A stretch of 43,980 bases of DNA from Gammaproteobacteria bacterium (GTDB lineage Bacteria; Pseudomonadota; Gammaproteobacteria; Xanthomonadales; Wenzhouxiangellaceae). Below are positions 8,125-16,771 of this stretch, in pieces. The notes under the pieces were generated by a model that saw nothing but the letters and a program-made list of their open reading frames with translations, did not search any database and had not been told where the DNA came from. A program made the position numbers and the translations under genes. Within the stretch, counting starts at the first letter, position 1. Each line of letters begins with the position of its first letter. The stretch spans positions 1 to 43,980 of the forward strand of contig JAJFKX010000016.1 in assembly GCA_021772985.1 (NCBI GenBank), written 5' to 3'.

Positions 8125-8397
8125 GTAAATTCTGTCCCGAGCAGAAAGTCATTGGCCGGAGGGAAAAGTATTTGCCCCCCTAAATACTAATACTTTCATC
8201 ATATACCGGATAATGGTTTTATGCCATATCCTGTTTCAGATGTCGAGTGACAGTTTTATTGTGTTTTAAATTGCTGGAATGATATCTGCAGCAAACCGGG
8301 CTGCAGGCTGGTTGATTTTGGGGGATTATGCTAAAGCTGCTTCAAACTCAAGCTTGAACCGGTACTCATCAGATAGCTACGAGCGAACATCAAAAGT
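8125..8397. other. intergenic leader between uvrA and the ribA-like operon
   Basis: These 273 bp carry no convincing gene. They must hold the promoter of the minus-strand ribA-like operon and the end of the uvrA transcript. An inverted repeat lies at 8167-8188 and is listed separately. I could not pick a clear -35/-10 pair, a FMN riboswitch or a U-tailed terminator for uvrA. Confidence 0.5.
8167..8196. promoter_or_regulatory. inverted repeats in the leader of the ribA-like operon
   Basis: AGTATTT at 8167-8173 can pair with AAATACT at 8182-8188 around an eight-base C-rich loop. The overlapping AAAGTATT at 8165-8172 can instead pair with AATACTTT at 8189-8196. Two mutually exclusive pairings about 45-70 bases before the ATG could be an operator or an attenuator. 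The arms are short and AT-rich, so chance cannot be excluded. Confidence 0.35.
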
Positions 8398-11238
8398 TTA
8401 CGCGGCGTTGGCTGATGAAAACATTTTGGCCAGATACTTTCCGGTATGCGATGTCTTTCGTTTGGCGATCTGTTCGGGTGTGCCCTGGGCTATAATACGG
8501 CCACCACGAGACCCGCCTTCCGGACCTAAATCTATAATCCAGTCAGCGGTTTTGATCACATCCAGATTATGTTCGATCACCACCACGGTATTGCCATGAT
8601 CACGCAATCGGTGCAGCACTTTCAATAATTGCTCGATATCGTAAAAGTGCAGGCCAGTGGTAGGCTCATCCAGGATATAAAGGGTTTGACCGGTATCGCG
8701 TTTTGACAATTCCCGTGCCAGCTTAATGCGTTGGGCTTCGCCGCCCGATAAGGTGGTGGCGCTTTGTCCCAGGGTGATGTAGGACAATCCGACATCCATT
8801 AAAGTCTGTAGCTTGCGTGCAACCACCGGAACCGGTTCAAAAAATTCCAAGGCAACTTCCACTGTCATTTGCAGTACTTCATGAATATTTTTGCCTTTAT
8901 AGGTAACCGACAATGTTTCCCGGTTATAGCGCTTAGCGCCGCATACATCACAGGCGACAAAAATATCGGGGAGAAAATGCATCTCTACCCTGATCATACC
9001 GTCACCCTGACAGGCCTCGCAGCGGCCACCTTTGACATTAAAGCTGAAGCGCCCCGGTTTATAACCACGCGAGCGCGATTCATGAGTGCCGGCAAACAAT
9101 TCCCGGATGGGGGTGAACAGTTGGGTATACGTTGCCGGGTTGGAGCGCGGGGTGCGTCCGATCGGGCTTTGATCAATATCCACAACCTTATCGAACAGTT
9201 CCATATTGCCGGCTTTTTTGAACGGTGCCGGTGTCTCACTGGCGCCGTTCAATTCCCGTGCAGCCAGTCGATACAGGGTATCGTTGATCAGGGTGGATTT
9301 GCCTGAACCGGAAACACCGGTTACGCAGGTAAATACACCGGTGGGTAATTTCAGATTCAATTGTTGCAGGTTATTGCCGCTGGCGCCTTCCAGGATGAAA
9401 TATTCACCGGATTTTGCTTTATGCCTTTTTTCGGGAATGCTGATGGCCCGCTGCCCGGATAAATACTGACCGGTCAATGACCGTTTGCACTTGGCCAGCC
9501 CGGCATAATCACCACAGTATACAATTTCACCGCCATGCACCCCGGGGCCGGGGCCGATATCGACTACGTGATCCGCCGAGCGAATCGCTTCCTCGTCGTG
9601 TTCGACCACAATCACGGTATTGCCCAGGTCGCGTAATTGGAATAGGGTTTTCAACAGTCGCTCATTATCCCGCTGGTGCAGCCCGATCGATGGCTCATCC
9701 AGGATATACATGACGCCAACCAAGCCCGCTCCGATCTGGCTGGCCAGTCGAATACGTTGTGCTTCACCACCGGACAGGGTGTCGGCCCGGCGGTCCAGGG
9801 TAAGATAATCCAGACCGACATTGACCAGAAATTGCAGCCGTTCATACACTTCACGAATAATCCGTTCGGCAATTTCACCACGCCAGCCGGGTAACTTGAG
9901 CTGATTGAAAAAAATCAGACTGTCTTCGATTGACCAGGAGGTAATGGTTGGCAGATTCTGTTCTGAAACCAGGACGTTGCGTGCCGAGCGGTTCAGCCGC
10001 TGTCCCGAGCATTCCGGACATGGCTGACTACTGATGTACTTGGCCAACTCTTCACGCACAATGCGTGAGTCGGTTTCTCGGTAACGGCGCTGCAGGTTAG
10101 GAATAATACCGGGGAAGCTATGGCTGCGAATATGCCTTCGACCGTCAGTAATATAGGTAAACTTTATTTTGTCATCACCACTGCCATGCAACATGATTTG
10201 CTGAACTTTTTTAGGCAGTCGCGAAAAGGGCTTTTCCAGATCAAAATCATAATGTTTGGCCAGTGATTGGACCATTTGAAAATAATAAGCATTGCGCCTG
10301 TCCCAGCCACGTATCGCTCCACCAGCCAGGCTTAGCTTGGCATTACCGACGACCCGGTCCGGGTCAAAAAACTGACTTACTCCCAAGCCATCACAACTGG
10401 GGCAGGCTCCATTGGGGTTGTTGAACGAGAACATTCTTGGTTCCAGTTCGGCCAGACTGTAGTCACATACCGGGCAGGAATACCGAGAAGAAAACAACAT
10501 TTCTTCACTGATTGCCGTTTCACCTTGCATCGGCGCCAGTTGCACCAGCCCGTCGGCAAGTGCCAAAGCGGTTTCCAGTGATTCAGCCAGTCTCTGGGCC
10601 ATGTCGGGTCGCACTTTGAAGCGGTCAACGACCACTTCAATGGTGTGTTTCTGGCGTAGCGCCAGAGCAGGTACTTCACTTAGATCGTAAACTTTCCCAT
10701 CCACCCTTGCCCGCACAAAACCCTGGGTACGCAATTGGTCAAACAGTTGTTCGTGCTCGCCTTTGCGATTGCGAACAATTGGCGCCAGCAGCATCAGCTT
10801 GCAGCCTTCGGGAAGCGCTAAAATGCTATCAACCATTTGGCTGATGGTTTGGGCTTCCAGGTTTTCATGATGATCAGGGCAACGTGGGGTGCCGACCCGG
10901 GCAAACAACAGGCGCAGGTAGTCATACACTTCGGTAATAGTGCCTACGGTGGAGCGCGGATTATGCGATGTGGACTTCTGCTCAATCGAAACTGCGGGTG
11001 ATAATCCTTCGATATGATCCACGTCCGGCTTTTCCATCATCGACAAAAATTGCCGGGCATAAGCCGAAAGCGATTCAACATAACGCCGCTGACCTTCGGC
11101 ATATAGGGTGTCAAATGCCAATGATGATTTGCCGGAGCCGGAAAGCCCTGTAAAAACAATCAGTTGATCGCGGGGCAAATCAAGGTCGACGTTCTTTAGA
11201 TTATGCGTTCGCGCACCGCGAATATGAATCGTATCCAT
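8398..11238 (-). CDS. uvrA: UvrA, excinuclease ABC subunit A
   Basis: This complete 946-residue UvrA is the damage-recognition ATPase of nucleotide excision repair, which loads UvrB on distorted DNA. The first Walker A is [15 protein letters not shown] near residue 31. A CPVC...CPSC zinc module sits in the first half, and the first ABC signature is [16 protein letters not shown]. The second Walker A is [15 protein letters not shown]. The second zinc module is CEACQGDG...[10 protein letters not shown], and the second signature [16 protein letters not shown] is followed by a [14 protein letters not shown] Walker B. Length and motif order are those of the family (about 940 residues). It is transcribed alone, divergently from the oxygenase gene at 11499. 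No classical CTGT-N8-ACAG LexA box was found upstream; an unrelated inverted repeat is present at 11270-11293. Confidence 0.97.
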   Translation of the reverse strand: MDTIHIRGARTHNLKNVDLDLPRDQLIVFTGLSGSGKSSLAFDTLYAEGQRRYVESLSAYARQFLSMMEKPDVDHIEGLSPAVSIEQKSTSHNPRSTVGTITEVYDYLRLLFARVGTPRCPDHHENLEAQTISQMVDSILALPEGCKLMLLAPIVRNRKGEHEQLFDQLRTQGFVRARVDGKVYDLSEVPALALRQKHTIEVVVDRFKVRPDMAQRLAESLETALALADGLVQLAPMQGETAISEEMLFSSRYSCPVCDYSLAELEPRMFSFNNPNGACPSCDGLGVSQFFDPDRVVGNAKLSLAGGAIRGWDRRNAYYFQMVQSLAKHYDFDLEKPFSRLPKKVQQIMLHGSGDDKIKFTYITDGRRHIRSHSFPGIIPNLQRRYRETDSRIVREELAKYISSQPCPECSGQRLNRSARNVLVSEQNLPTITSWSIEDSLIFFNQLKLPGWRGEIAERIIREVYERLQFLVNVGLDYLTLDRRADTLSGGEAQRIRLASQIGAGLVGVMYILDEPSIGLHQRDNERLLKTLFQLRDLGNTVIVVEHDEEAIRSADHVVDIGPGPGVHGGEIVYCGDYAGLAKCKRSLTGQYLSGQRAISIPEKRHKAKSGEYFILEGASGNNLQQLNLKLPTGVFTCVTGVSGSGKSTLINDTLYRLAARELNGASETPAPFKKAGNMELFDKVVDIDQSPIGRTPRSNPATYTQLFTPIRELFAGTHESRSRGYKPGRFSFNVKGGRCEACQGDGMIRVEMHFLPDIFVACDVCGAKRYNRETLSVTYKGKNIHEVLQMTVEVALEFFEPVPVVARKLQTLMDVGLSYITLGQSATTLSGGEAQRIKLARELSKRDTGQTLYILDEPTTGLHFYDIEQLLKVLHRLRDHGNTVVVIEHNLDVIKTADWIIDLGPEGGSRGGRIIAQGTPEQIAKRKTSHTGKYLAKMFSSANAA

Positions 11239-11269
11239 TAAATAAATTAACTTTGCAAGTATGCTGGAG

Positions 11270-11293
11270 CAAACCAGTCATCATACTGGTTTG
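11270..11293. promoter_or_regulatory. 9-bp inverted repeat upstream of uvrA
   Basis: CAAACCAGT at 11270-11278 and ACTGGTTTG at 11285-11293 are perfect inverted copies separated by CATCAT. The repeat starts about 30 bp upstream of the uvrA ATG, in the divergent region shared with the gene at 11499. It could be an operator, a non-canonical SOS site or a leader hairpin. It does not match the Escherichia LexA consensus. Confidence 0.45.
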
Positions 11294-11498
11294 TGGTGGT
11301 GTACCGCAAAGGGTGTCAGTAATATATTTGCTGTTTATACCGGTGACAGAGCAATAGACGCTGGTTAAGCCCATGGGTTAACAAAGACGTGCAATTCTAA
11401 CAACTGGTCTGATTGCGTCCTGTGACCTTTGGCCGTAGCCAAGATGGTCCACGCGGGAATAGTATGGAGAGAAAAGTAATTTTGTTATCCTTGCCCAG

Positions 11499-12251
11499 AT
11501 GAATGCTATCAACGCGATGCAGGTTCTGTCCGGTAGCCTGCTTAACCCGGACCTGGATCTGAATACCTATCACCAGCAGTTAAATGAGCGCGGTTGGGTG
11601 GTTATTGAAAACGCCCTGCGACCGGAAGTGGCTGACACCCTGCATCAGGTACTGGCCCGACAGGTGCCATGGTCACTGGCTTATGTGGATCATCAGGGCT
11701 CCAAGAAAATCTGGGCGGAAGATCTGCGAGAACTTTGTGAGCAGGATATTCGTGCCGTTGAACAACTGGCGTTGCAGCAGGCACGTGTCGGATTTTCTTT
11801 TTTGTATCACACCTACATGATGATTACCGCTTATCAGGAACGTCGTAACCCACGGTTGCCTTTACACAAGGTGACCGAATACATTAATCAACCCGAATGG
11901 TTGGATGTGATGCGCCGGATTACTGGTGAACAGCAGATAATAAAAACCTCGGCCCAGGCAACACGTTACAGCGCGGGGCATTTTTTGACCAAACACAACG
12001 ATAATCAAGATGGTGAACTGCGTTACGCTGCCTATGTCATTAACCTGACGCGTGATTGGCAATCGGATTGGGGAGGGCTGTTGCAGTTCATGGATGATCA
12101 GGGCCAAGTTACCGATACAGTGTCGCCGAAGTTCAACTGTATCAGCCTGTTTCGAACACCGCGGTTACATTGCGTGTCCAATGTGGCAAATTATGTTGAA
12201 GCTGAACGATTGACCATTACCGGATGGTTGCGAGGGCCGGATAATGCTTGA
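11499..12251 (+). CDS. 2-oxoglutarate/Fe(II) oxygenase, prolyl-hydroxylase-like
   Basis: This 250-residue protein has the facial triad of a double-stranded beta-helix 2OG-Fe(II) oxygenase. His166 and Asp168 lie in TKHNDNQDGELRYAAYVINL, a distal His224 lies in FRTPRLHCVSNV, and Arg237 in EAERLTITGWLRG is a candidate for binding the 2-oxoglutarate carboxylate. The WGGLLQF strand is also typical. Such enzymes hydroxylate amino-acid side chains or small molecules; the substrate is not readable. There is no signal peptide, so it acts in the cytoplasm. It is followed after 57 bp by a second oxygenase of the same superfamily, and the two probably share a transcript. Upstream is the intergenic region divergent from uvrA. 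Confidence 0.85.
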   Translation: MNAINAMQVLSGSLLNPDLDLNTYHQQLNERGWVVIENALRPEVADTLHQVLARQVPWSLAYVDHQGSKKIWAEDLRELCEQDIRAVEQLALQQARVGFSFLYHTYMMITAYQERRNPRLPLHKVTEYINQPEWLDVMRRITGEQQIIKTSAQATRYSAGHFLTKHNDNQDGELRYAAYVINLTRDWQSDWGGLLQFMDDQGQVTDTVSPKFNCISLFRTPRLHCVSNVANYVEAERLTITGWLRGPDNA

Positions 12252-12308
12252 TGTGATGGTTAGTAAACCCGAATTGTTGTTGCAATATCTACTTCAGAGT
12301 ATCCAATC

Positions 12309-12983
12309 ATGATGTTTTTCATACCAAATCTGTTAGCCGGCCAACAATTACAAACCGTCAGACAGTTATTGGAAAAACCCCAGTTTGTTGATGGCAAGCT
12401 ATCCGCCGGTGCAGGTTCCGACTATCAAAAAAATAATTTACAGGCTAATGAAAAGGATGAAAACGTTCGTCAGGCACAATTAATTATCCAACAGGTGTTG
12501 GCAGCCAATGGCAAGTTCCGGACCTTGACCGTGCCGCGCAAGGTCAGGCCGGTCACGTTTAATTTGTACCGTGAAAACATGTATTACCGAGATCATACCG
12601 ATCATTCTATTTTGCCTGGTAATCCGCCGGTACGAGGTGATCTTTCCATGACGCTGTTTTTGAGTGATCCGGAAAGTTATGCCGGTGGTGAATTGGTAGT
12701 AGACAGTGATGGAGTAAGACCGGTTAATGTCAAACTGCCATTAGGTCATGCAGTCATATACGATGCATGCACCATGCATCGGGTGAATACGGTAACTTCC
12801 GGTGAACGGCTGGCCGCAGTGACCAGTATCGAGAGTATGATCAACAATTCACAACAACGTGAATTGATCGGTGAGCTGGCTCAATTGACTCGCTGGGTTC
12901 AGGATCGCGCACCACAAAGTGCAGAGGAACGGCGGGCAAATAAGATTTATGCCAACTTATTGCGGATGTGGTCACAGACCTGA
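12309..12983 (+). CDS. piuC: PKHD-type Fe(II)/2OG hydroxylase, PiuC/YbiX family
   Basis: At 224 residues this is the usual length of the PiuC/YbiX family. The iron ligands are His96 and Asp98 (YRDHTDHS) and His157 (CTMHRVNTVT), with Arg167 (GERLAA) for 2-oxoglutarate. The family signatures GDLSMTLFLSDPESYAGGELV and LPLGHAVIYDA are present. In other proteobacteria piuC usually neighbours a TonB-dependent siderophore receptor (piuA/fiu) and is iron-responsive. Here its neighbours are another 2OG oxygenase and a DUF3667 protein, so the gene has lost that context. The substrate of the family is unsettled. Two adjacent ATGs are possible starts, differing by one residue. Confidence 0.88.
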   Translation: MMFFIPNLLAGQQLQTVRQLLEKPQFVDGKLSAGAGSDYQKNNLQANEKDENVRQAQLIIQQVLAANGKFRTLTVPRKVRPVTFNLYRENMYYRDHTDHSILPGNPPVRGDLSMTLFLSDPESYAGGELVVDSDGVRPVNVKLPLGHAVIYDACTMHRVNTVTSGERLAAVTSIESMINNSQQRELIGELAQLTRWVQDRAPQSAEERRANKIYANLLRMWSQT

Positions 12984-13019
12984 ATTGTAATGGTTTGCCG
13001 TTGATCCGGATTAAGATCA

Positions 13020-13721
13020 ATGTCAGCTTGCTGTAACTGCAATACGGGGTTGTCGGAGCAGGCGGCTTATTGTTCGAATTGCGGCCAATCGGTGATGGCC
13101 ATTAATCGCCCCTGGTATGAGGTTGTCAAGCAAATGCTGGGGGATTTGTTTGATGTAGACGGCCGGATGTTGGCCTCGCTGTGGCTGTTGCTGAGCCGTC
13201 CGGGATTGCTCAGTAAAGAATATATCAACGGTCGCAGGGTAGCTTATACCTCACCTGTCCGGATGTATCTGGTGATCACTCTGGGGTTCTTTTTTATCAT
13301 GTCGCAACAGCCCGATGGTGCTGTGATCAGTGCTAATAATGAAACCTCACTGGATGCTTATTCACAAGCGATGTTCGTGTTATTACCGTTGTTTGCACTG
13401 TTATTGAAAGTTTTCTATCGGGAAACTTATTATCTGGCACACCTGGTGTTTGCGGTTTATCTGTTCAGTGCGATGTTTATCGTATTGGCGGTCATGCTGC
13501 CAATCGAAACAGCGGCTGATCGCTATATTGCAGTGGCCGTGGTACAGGGTGGTTTGTTGGTTTACATGCTGGTTTATTGTGTGGTTGCCTTGCAAACCAC
13601 TTACGCTGATAGCTGGCCGAGGACTATTTTGAAATCCCTGGGTTTGCTGTTGTTGTTCCTGCCGATGCTTGGAGGCGCGATTGTGTTGGTCGGAATTATT
13701 GGTGTTAAAGGGTTTGGATAG
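13020..13721 (+). CDS. DUF3667-like membrane protein with N-terminal zinc ribbon
   Basis: This 233-residue protein opens with a small zinc ribbon, CCNC (Cys4, Cys7) and CSNC (Cys18, Cys21). A conserved soluble stretch containing LFDVDGRMLASLWLLLSRPG and EYINGRRVAYTSPVRMY follows, then about four hydrophobic spans ending near the C-terminus. This is the architecture of DUF3667 inner-membrane proteins, whose function is unknown. It begins 36 bp after the PiuC-like gene and may be the last gene of that transcript. Confidence 0.8.
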   Translation: MSACCNCNTGLSEQAAYCSNCGQSVMAINRPWYEVVKQMLGDLFDVDGRMLASLWLLLSRPGLLSKEYINGRRVAYTSPVRMYLVITLGFFFIMSQQPDGAVISANNETSLDAYSQAMFVLLPLFALLLKVFYRETYYLAHLVFAVYLFSAMFIVLAVMLPIETAADRYIAVAVVQGGLLVYMLVYCVVALQTTYADSWPRTILKSLGLLLLFLPMLGGAIVLVGIIGVKGFG

Positions 13722-13738
13722 AACTTGATGCGGCCACT

Positions 13739-13768
13739 TGTTACGGTTGTGAAAATTCATCTATACTA
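13739..13768 (+). promoter_or_regulatory. candidate sigma-70 promoter before a small ORF
   Basis: TTGTTA at 13739-13744 and TATACT at 13763-13768 are separated by 18 bp and would start transcription near 13775. The site lies just after the DUF3667 gene and about 25 bp upstream of a 26-codon ORF with a strong ribosome-binding site. It is the only convincing promoter-like pair I see in this gap. Confidence 0.4.
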
Positions 13769-13799
13769 AAAGCACTTAGGACATTAAGGGGGCATGTAA

Positions 13800-13880
13800 T
13801 GCGGTATCCTAGGTTTAAGATTTATTACCAGCCAGATTCACAATTTGTCCGTCAAACTGTGTATCGCAGTAAGTTTTAAT
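13800..13880 (+). CDS. possible small protein, 26 residues
   Basis: An ATG at 13800 opens 26 codons and ends with TAA at 13878-13880. The predicted peptide is MRYPRFKIYYQPDSQ followed by FVRQTVYRSKF: basic (four Arg, two Lys) and rich in Tyr and Phe. The run AAGGGGG lies about seven bases before the ATG and is one of the strongest Shine-Dalgarno sequences in the window; a promoter-like pair stands just upstream. It could be a true small protein, a leader peptide for the downstream 104-residue gene, or chance. Codon evidence is too short to decide. Confidence 0.35.
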
Positions 13881-14006
13881 CTCAAGAACTGCCTGACCCC
13901 ACCATCGTTTATACGATACGCTAAGTTTATTGGACTGCTGATTTAACCATCAGTGGATTATGGACAGAGCTAGATGCTCTATATTTAAAACCAAAGGGAA
14001 ACCCAT

Positions 14007-14321
14007 ATGATTATTACCAATATTGCCGATGGCCAGGTTACTAGCAATAAGCTGGTTGAATTTAATTTTCGCGAAATTGCTTATTCCGTTACCGGAGATA
14101 ATGGCACCACAATTTCCAGTAAAATCCCCGCCAAAGGATATACGGATATTGATGTCACGGCCGCCGGTGGTCCTCCGTATACTGTGACTTTGGGGTATGT
14201 CAATCATTCTTATCAGGCCAAACCGGTTAGTGTCGATTCCGCAGATGCGCTGTGCATGTTCTGGATGGCATTTCCAGCGGGGCCAAACGGTCCTGAAACA
14301 TTTGTATTTGAAAAGTCATAG
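14007..14321 (+). CDS. hypothetical 104-residue protein
   Basis: No family was recognised. The protein has no signal peptide or membrane span. Its sequence (FNFREIAYSVTGDN, GYTDIDVTAAGG, PYTVTLGYVNHSY, ALCMFWMAFPAG) suggests an all-beta, perhaps carbohydrate-binding or fimbrial-like sandwich; this is inferred from strand pattern only. The ATG is preceded by AAAGGG at good spacing. It lies between the small ORF at 13800 and the TPR/glycosyltransferase-like gene at 14423 and could be expressed with either. Confidence 0.6.
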   Translation: MIITNIADGQVTSNKLVEFNFREIAYSVTGDNGTTISSKIPAKGYTDIDVTAAGGPPYTVTLGYVNHSYQAKPVSVDSADALCMFWMAFPAGPNGPETFVFEKS

Positions 14322-14422
14322 CTATTAATTAGCGTGTAAAAGATGGGCCGCTGGCAAGTGACCGGTTTGGGTGATTGGCAGAGCGGCCCATTGTTTAACA
14401 ACTGATATCTTATATTTCCCGG

Positions 14423-16084
14423 ATGCACACCGGATACACTGAATTATGCGAAGCTTTGGCCTCGGATGCACGCTCCGCAGTGTTGCATTCAATCGCGGTT
14501 GAAATTGCAAAAAACCCTGATAATGCCACCGCTTATGCAGTCAATGCGCATGCGCTGGCGATGGAAGGCCGATTGGCCGATTCAGCCAGGGCTTATGAAA
14601 CCGCACTGGACATGGATGCAGAACAGCCGGAAGCTTTATCAGATTTTATTCAGGTTGTATTGGCGCTTGGTGAGCTTGACCGGGCAAAAAAAATAGCAAG
14701 CAAGGCAATTCTCGATTTCCCCGATTCTGCCAATTGTCACTTTGTGGCAGCCAATGTATTCCAAAGACTGGGTGATGTTCAGTCGGTGGAATATTCGTTG
14801 CGAAAGACCTTGGCGCTTAAGCCGGACTCAGGCACCGCTGCATTTAAATTGGCGGGTTTGTTAATCCAGGCACAAGATTATCCACAGGCACTGCACTATT
14901 GCCAGCTGGCCGCGGCACAATTATCGGATGATGCATCGGTAAGTAACAGGCTGGGGCATATATTGCATGGTATGCATGATCCAAAAGCAGCCATTGTGCA
15001 ATTTGAAAAGGCAGTAAAACAACGCCCGGATTGGAATATACCCTGGCATAATTTGGGCCGCGCATGTGTCGATGCCGGCTACCCGGAACGGGCCGTATCA
15101 ATGTATCAAAAAGCCATTGCATGTGATCCGGATTACAGCGCTTCGCATGGCTGCCTGGCAACAGAATTATTAAAGTTGGGGCACTGGGCAGAAGGCTGGT
15201 CAGCATTTGAATGGCGCTTTGGTGAAGGTGGCCAAATTCCGAAGCGAAACGGTTACCCAGCGCCTGTCTGGGATGGGCGGCAGTTGCACGGTGAATGTGT
15301 GATGGTATGGATTGAGCAGGGGCTGGGTGATAATTTGCAGTTTTTTCGTTTCACCCGGGCTATCCAGGAAAAGGGTGGCAAGGTGTGGATACAAGCACCA
15401 ACACAATGTGCTTGCCTGTATGAGTCATGTGTATGGATTGACAGGGTTATTACCACGTCGGATGTGGAACAAGCTTTCGATTATCAAATTCCGTTGATGA
15501 GTTTGCCGCATGTACTGGGCATTCAATCAGAGTCTGAACTGGCCATGGCCGGGCCTTACCTGCATGCACCTGCATGCAGGCCGGCTGCTGAATTTGAATG
15601 CCGAGGTGATGCTAACAAATACAGAGTAGGTATTGTGTGGGCCAGCAGTCAGACCAATCAGGCCCACTTGACCCGTGATTGTCCGGTTGATGTGATACTG
15701 CCATTGAATCAGATTTCAGGGGTTGAGTTATTTTCGTTTCAATTTGGAGATTGTGCGGCTGATCTTGATGGAAAAGGTTCACAGGGTGTGGTCGATTTGT
15801 CTGAGATGATTGGCGATTTTGTTTCCACTGCAGCGTTTATTGCGGAAATGGATTTAATTATTACGGTTGATACTGCGATGGCTCATCTGGCGGGCGCATT
15901 GGGTGCCAATACCTGGTTGTTACTGGGAGAACCTTGTGACTGGCGTTGGCTTTACGATCGTCAGGATAGTCCCTGGTACCCATCGATGCGGTTATTCAGA
16001 CAACCGGTTCCCGGGGATTGGTCAGCAGTGATGAGTGATGTTGAAGCGGCGCTGGCAAGCCAGCTTAAAAAGCCGGGACAATAA
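14423..16084 (+). CDS. TPR protein with C-terminal glycosyltransferase-9-like domain
   Basis: Of 553 residues, roughly the first 250 are tetratricopeptide repeats (for example AYETALDMDAEQPEAL and AIVQFEKAVKQRPDWN). The C-terminal half contains PVWDGRQLHGE, WIEQGLGDNLQFFRF, YRVGIVWASS and IITVDTAMAHLAGALGAN. These are landmarks of a large bacterial family in which TPRs are joined to a glycosyltransferase-9/heptosyltransferase-like fold. Such proteins are thought to modify proteins or surface glycans, but the donor and acceptor are unknown. The ribosome-binding site is weak. Its stop lies 4 bp from the stop of the convergent sulfotransferase-like gene, with no terminator between them. Confidence 0.8.
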   Translation: MHTGYTELCEALASDARSAVLHSIAVEIAKNPDNATAYAVNAHALAMEGRLADSARAYETALDMDAEQPEALSDFIQVVLALGELDRAKKIASKAILDFPDSANCHFVAANVFQRLGDVQSVEYSLRKTLALKPDSGTAAFKLAGLLIQAQDYPQALHYCQLAAAQLSDDASVSNRLGHILHGMHDPKAAIVQFEKAVKQRPDWNIPWHNLGRACVDAGYPERAVSMYQKAIACDPDYSASHGCLATELLKLGHWAEGWSAFEWRFGEGGQIPKRNGYPAPVWDGRQLHGECVMVWIEQGLGDNLQFFRFTRAIQEKGGKVWIQAPTQCACLYESCVWIDRVITTSDVEQAFDYQIPLMSLPHVLGIQSESELAMAGPYLHAPACRPAAEFECRGDANKYRVGIVWASSQTNQAHLTRDCPVDVILPLNQISGVELFSFQFGDCAADLDGKGSQGVVDLSEMIGDFVSTAAFIAEMDLIITVDTAMAHLAGALGANTWLLLGEPCDWRWLYDRQDSPWYPSMRLFRQPVPGDWSAVMSDVEAALASQLKKPGQ

Positions 16085-16088
16085 GTTA

Positions 16089-16769
16089 TCAGGCTTCGTT
16101 TTCAAGTTCAGATAAGCGGGCATTAAGCGTTAGCCATTCAGCATGCTTACGGCGACTGAGGATTTGCCTGGTATGCTCACTGAATGCTGGCGTGATGTAT
16201 TGAATGCTGTTAATGGCATTGTTGGGATACAGTTTTTGCAAGGCAGTTGCTAAAGTCGTTTCATCGTGTATCAGGTCATCAAACGGTACGCTAATGGCCG
16301 GGACTGTTCGCAGTGCATTTCGGGCAATGATCAGGCCATTAAGAAAATTATCCAGATGATATTCAGTGTTATTAATTGCATTTGCCGGATATCGCCAACC
16401 CTGGGCCTGCATTGCATAGGCTATATCAGTGAGTGGTCTTTCAATCCGGATAACGGCCAGCTTCTGTTGCTGGTTGATCAGCCACTTTGAAGTTGCAAAT
16501 GGCTGGGTAACATCTTTATAGCAATGTCCTTTTGATTTAACCGTATCCGATAAGAAGCTCAGCAACTGTTCAGTTTGAAACTGTTTCTCAGCCGGGATAA
16601 ATTTGGCGGCGCCATGTGGTATTTGAGTACCGGTAAACCAGCGGTCAGGGTTAAGCAGTTCGCCGGAACTGACCCAGCCAGGCGCATGTAAGTTAATCGC
16701 CAGGCAAGCCTGGTCAAATACCAATGTGGATAAAGACCGGGGCAAGGAAATAATAAATAAGGAACGCAC
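16089..16769 (-). CDS. divergent sulfotransferase-like protein
   Basis: This 226-residue protein begins with a sulfotransferase-type nucleotide loop, ISLPRSLSTLV near residues 7-17, then SSGELLNPDRWF. A segment AVIRIERPLTDIAYAM is a plausible second PAPS-binding element, although the usual Arg-x7-Ser spacing is weak. It is more divergent than the two sulfotransferases of the ribA-like operon, so activity is less certain. The start is a GTG, 2 bp after the stop of the MAPEG gene, which suggests co-transcription as the last gene of the kynureninase operon. Alternative starts lie within the first 15 codons. Confidence 0.65.
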   Translation of the reverse strand: MRSLFIISLPRSLSTLVFDQACLAINLHAPGWVSSGELLNPDRWFTGTQIPHGAAKFIPAEKQFQTEQLLSFLSDTVKSKGHCYKDVTQPFATSKWLINQQQKLAVIRIERPLTDIAYAMQAQGWRYPANAINNTEYHLDNFLNGLIIARNALRTVPAISVPFDDLIHDETTLATALQKLYPNNAINSIQYITPAFSEHTRQILSRRKHAEWLTLNARLSELENEA

Positions 16770-16771
16770 TG

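Noticed and set aside
8125-8397. FMN riboswitch expected before a ribA-type gene
   Set aside because: The conserved RFN blocks were looked for and not found on the minus strand.
11239-11498. Standard LexA box near uvrA
   Set aside because: CTGGAGCAAACCAG has CTG and CAG but with 8 rather than 10 bases between them, so it does not fit CTGT-N8-ACAG.
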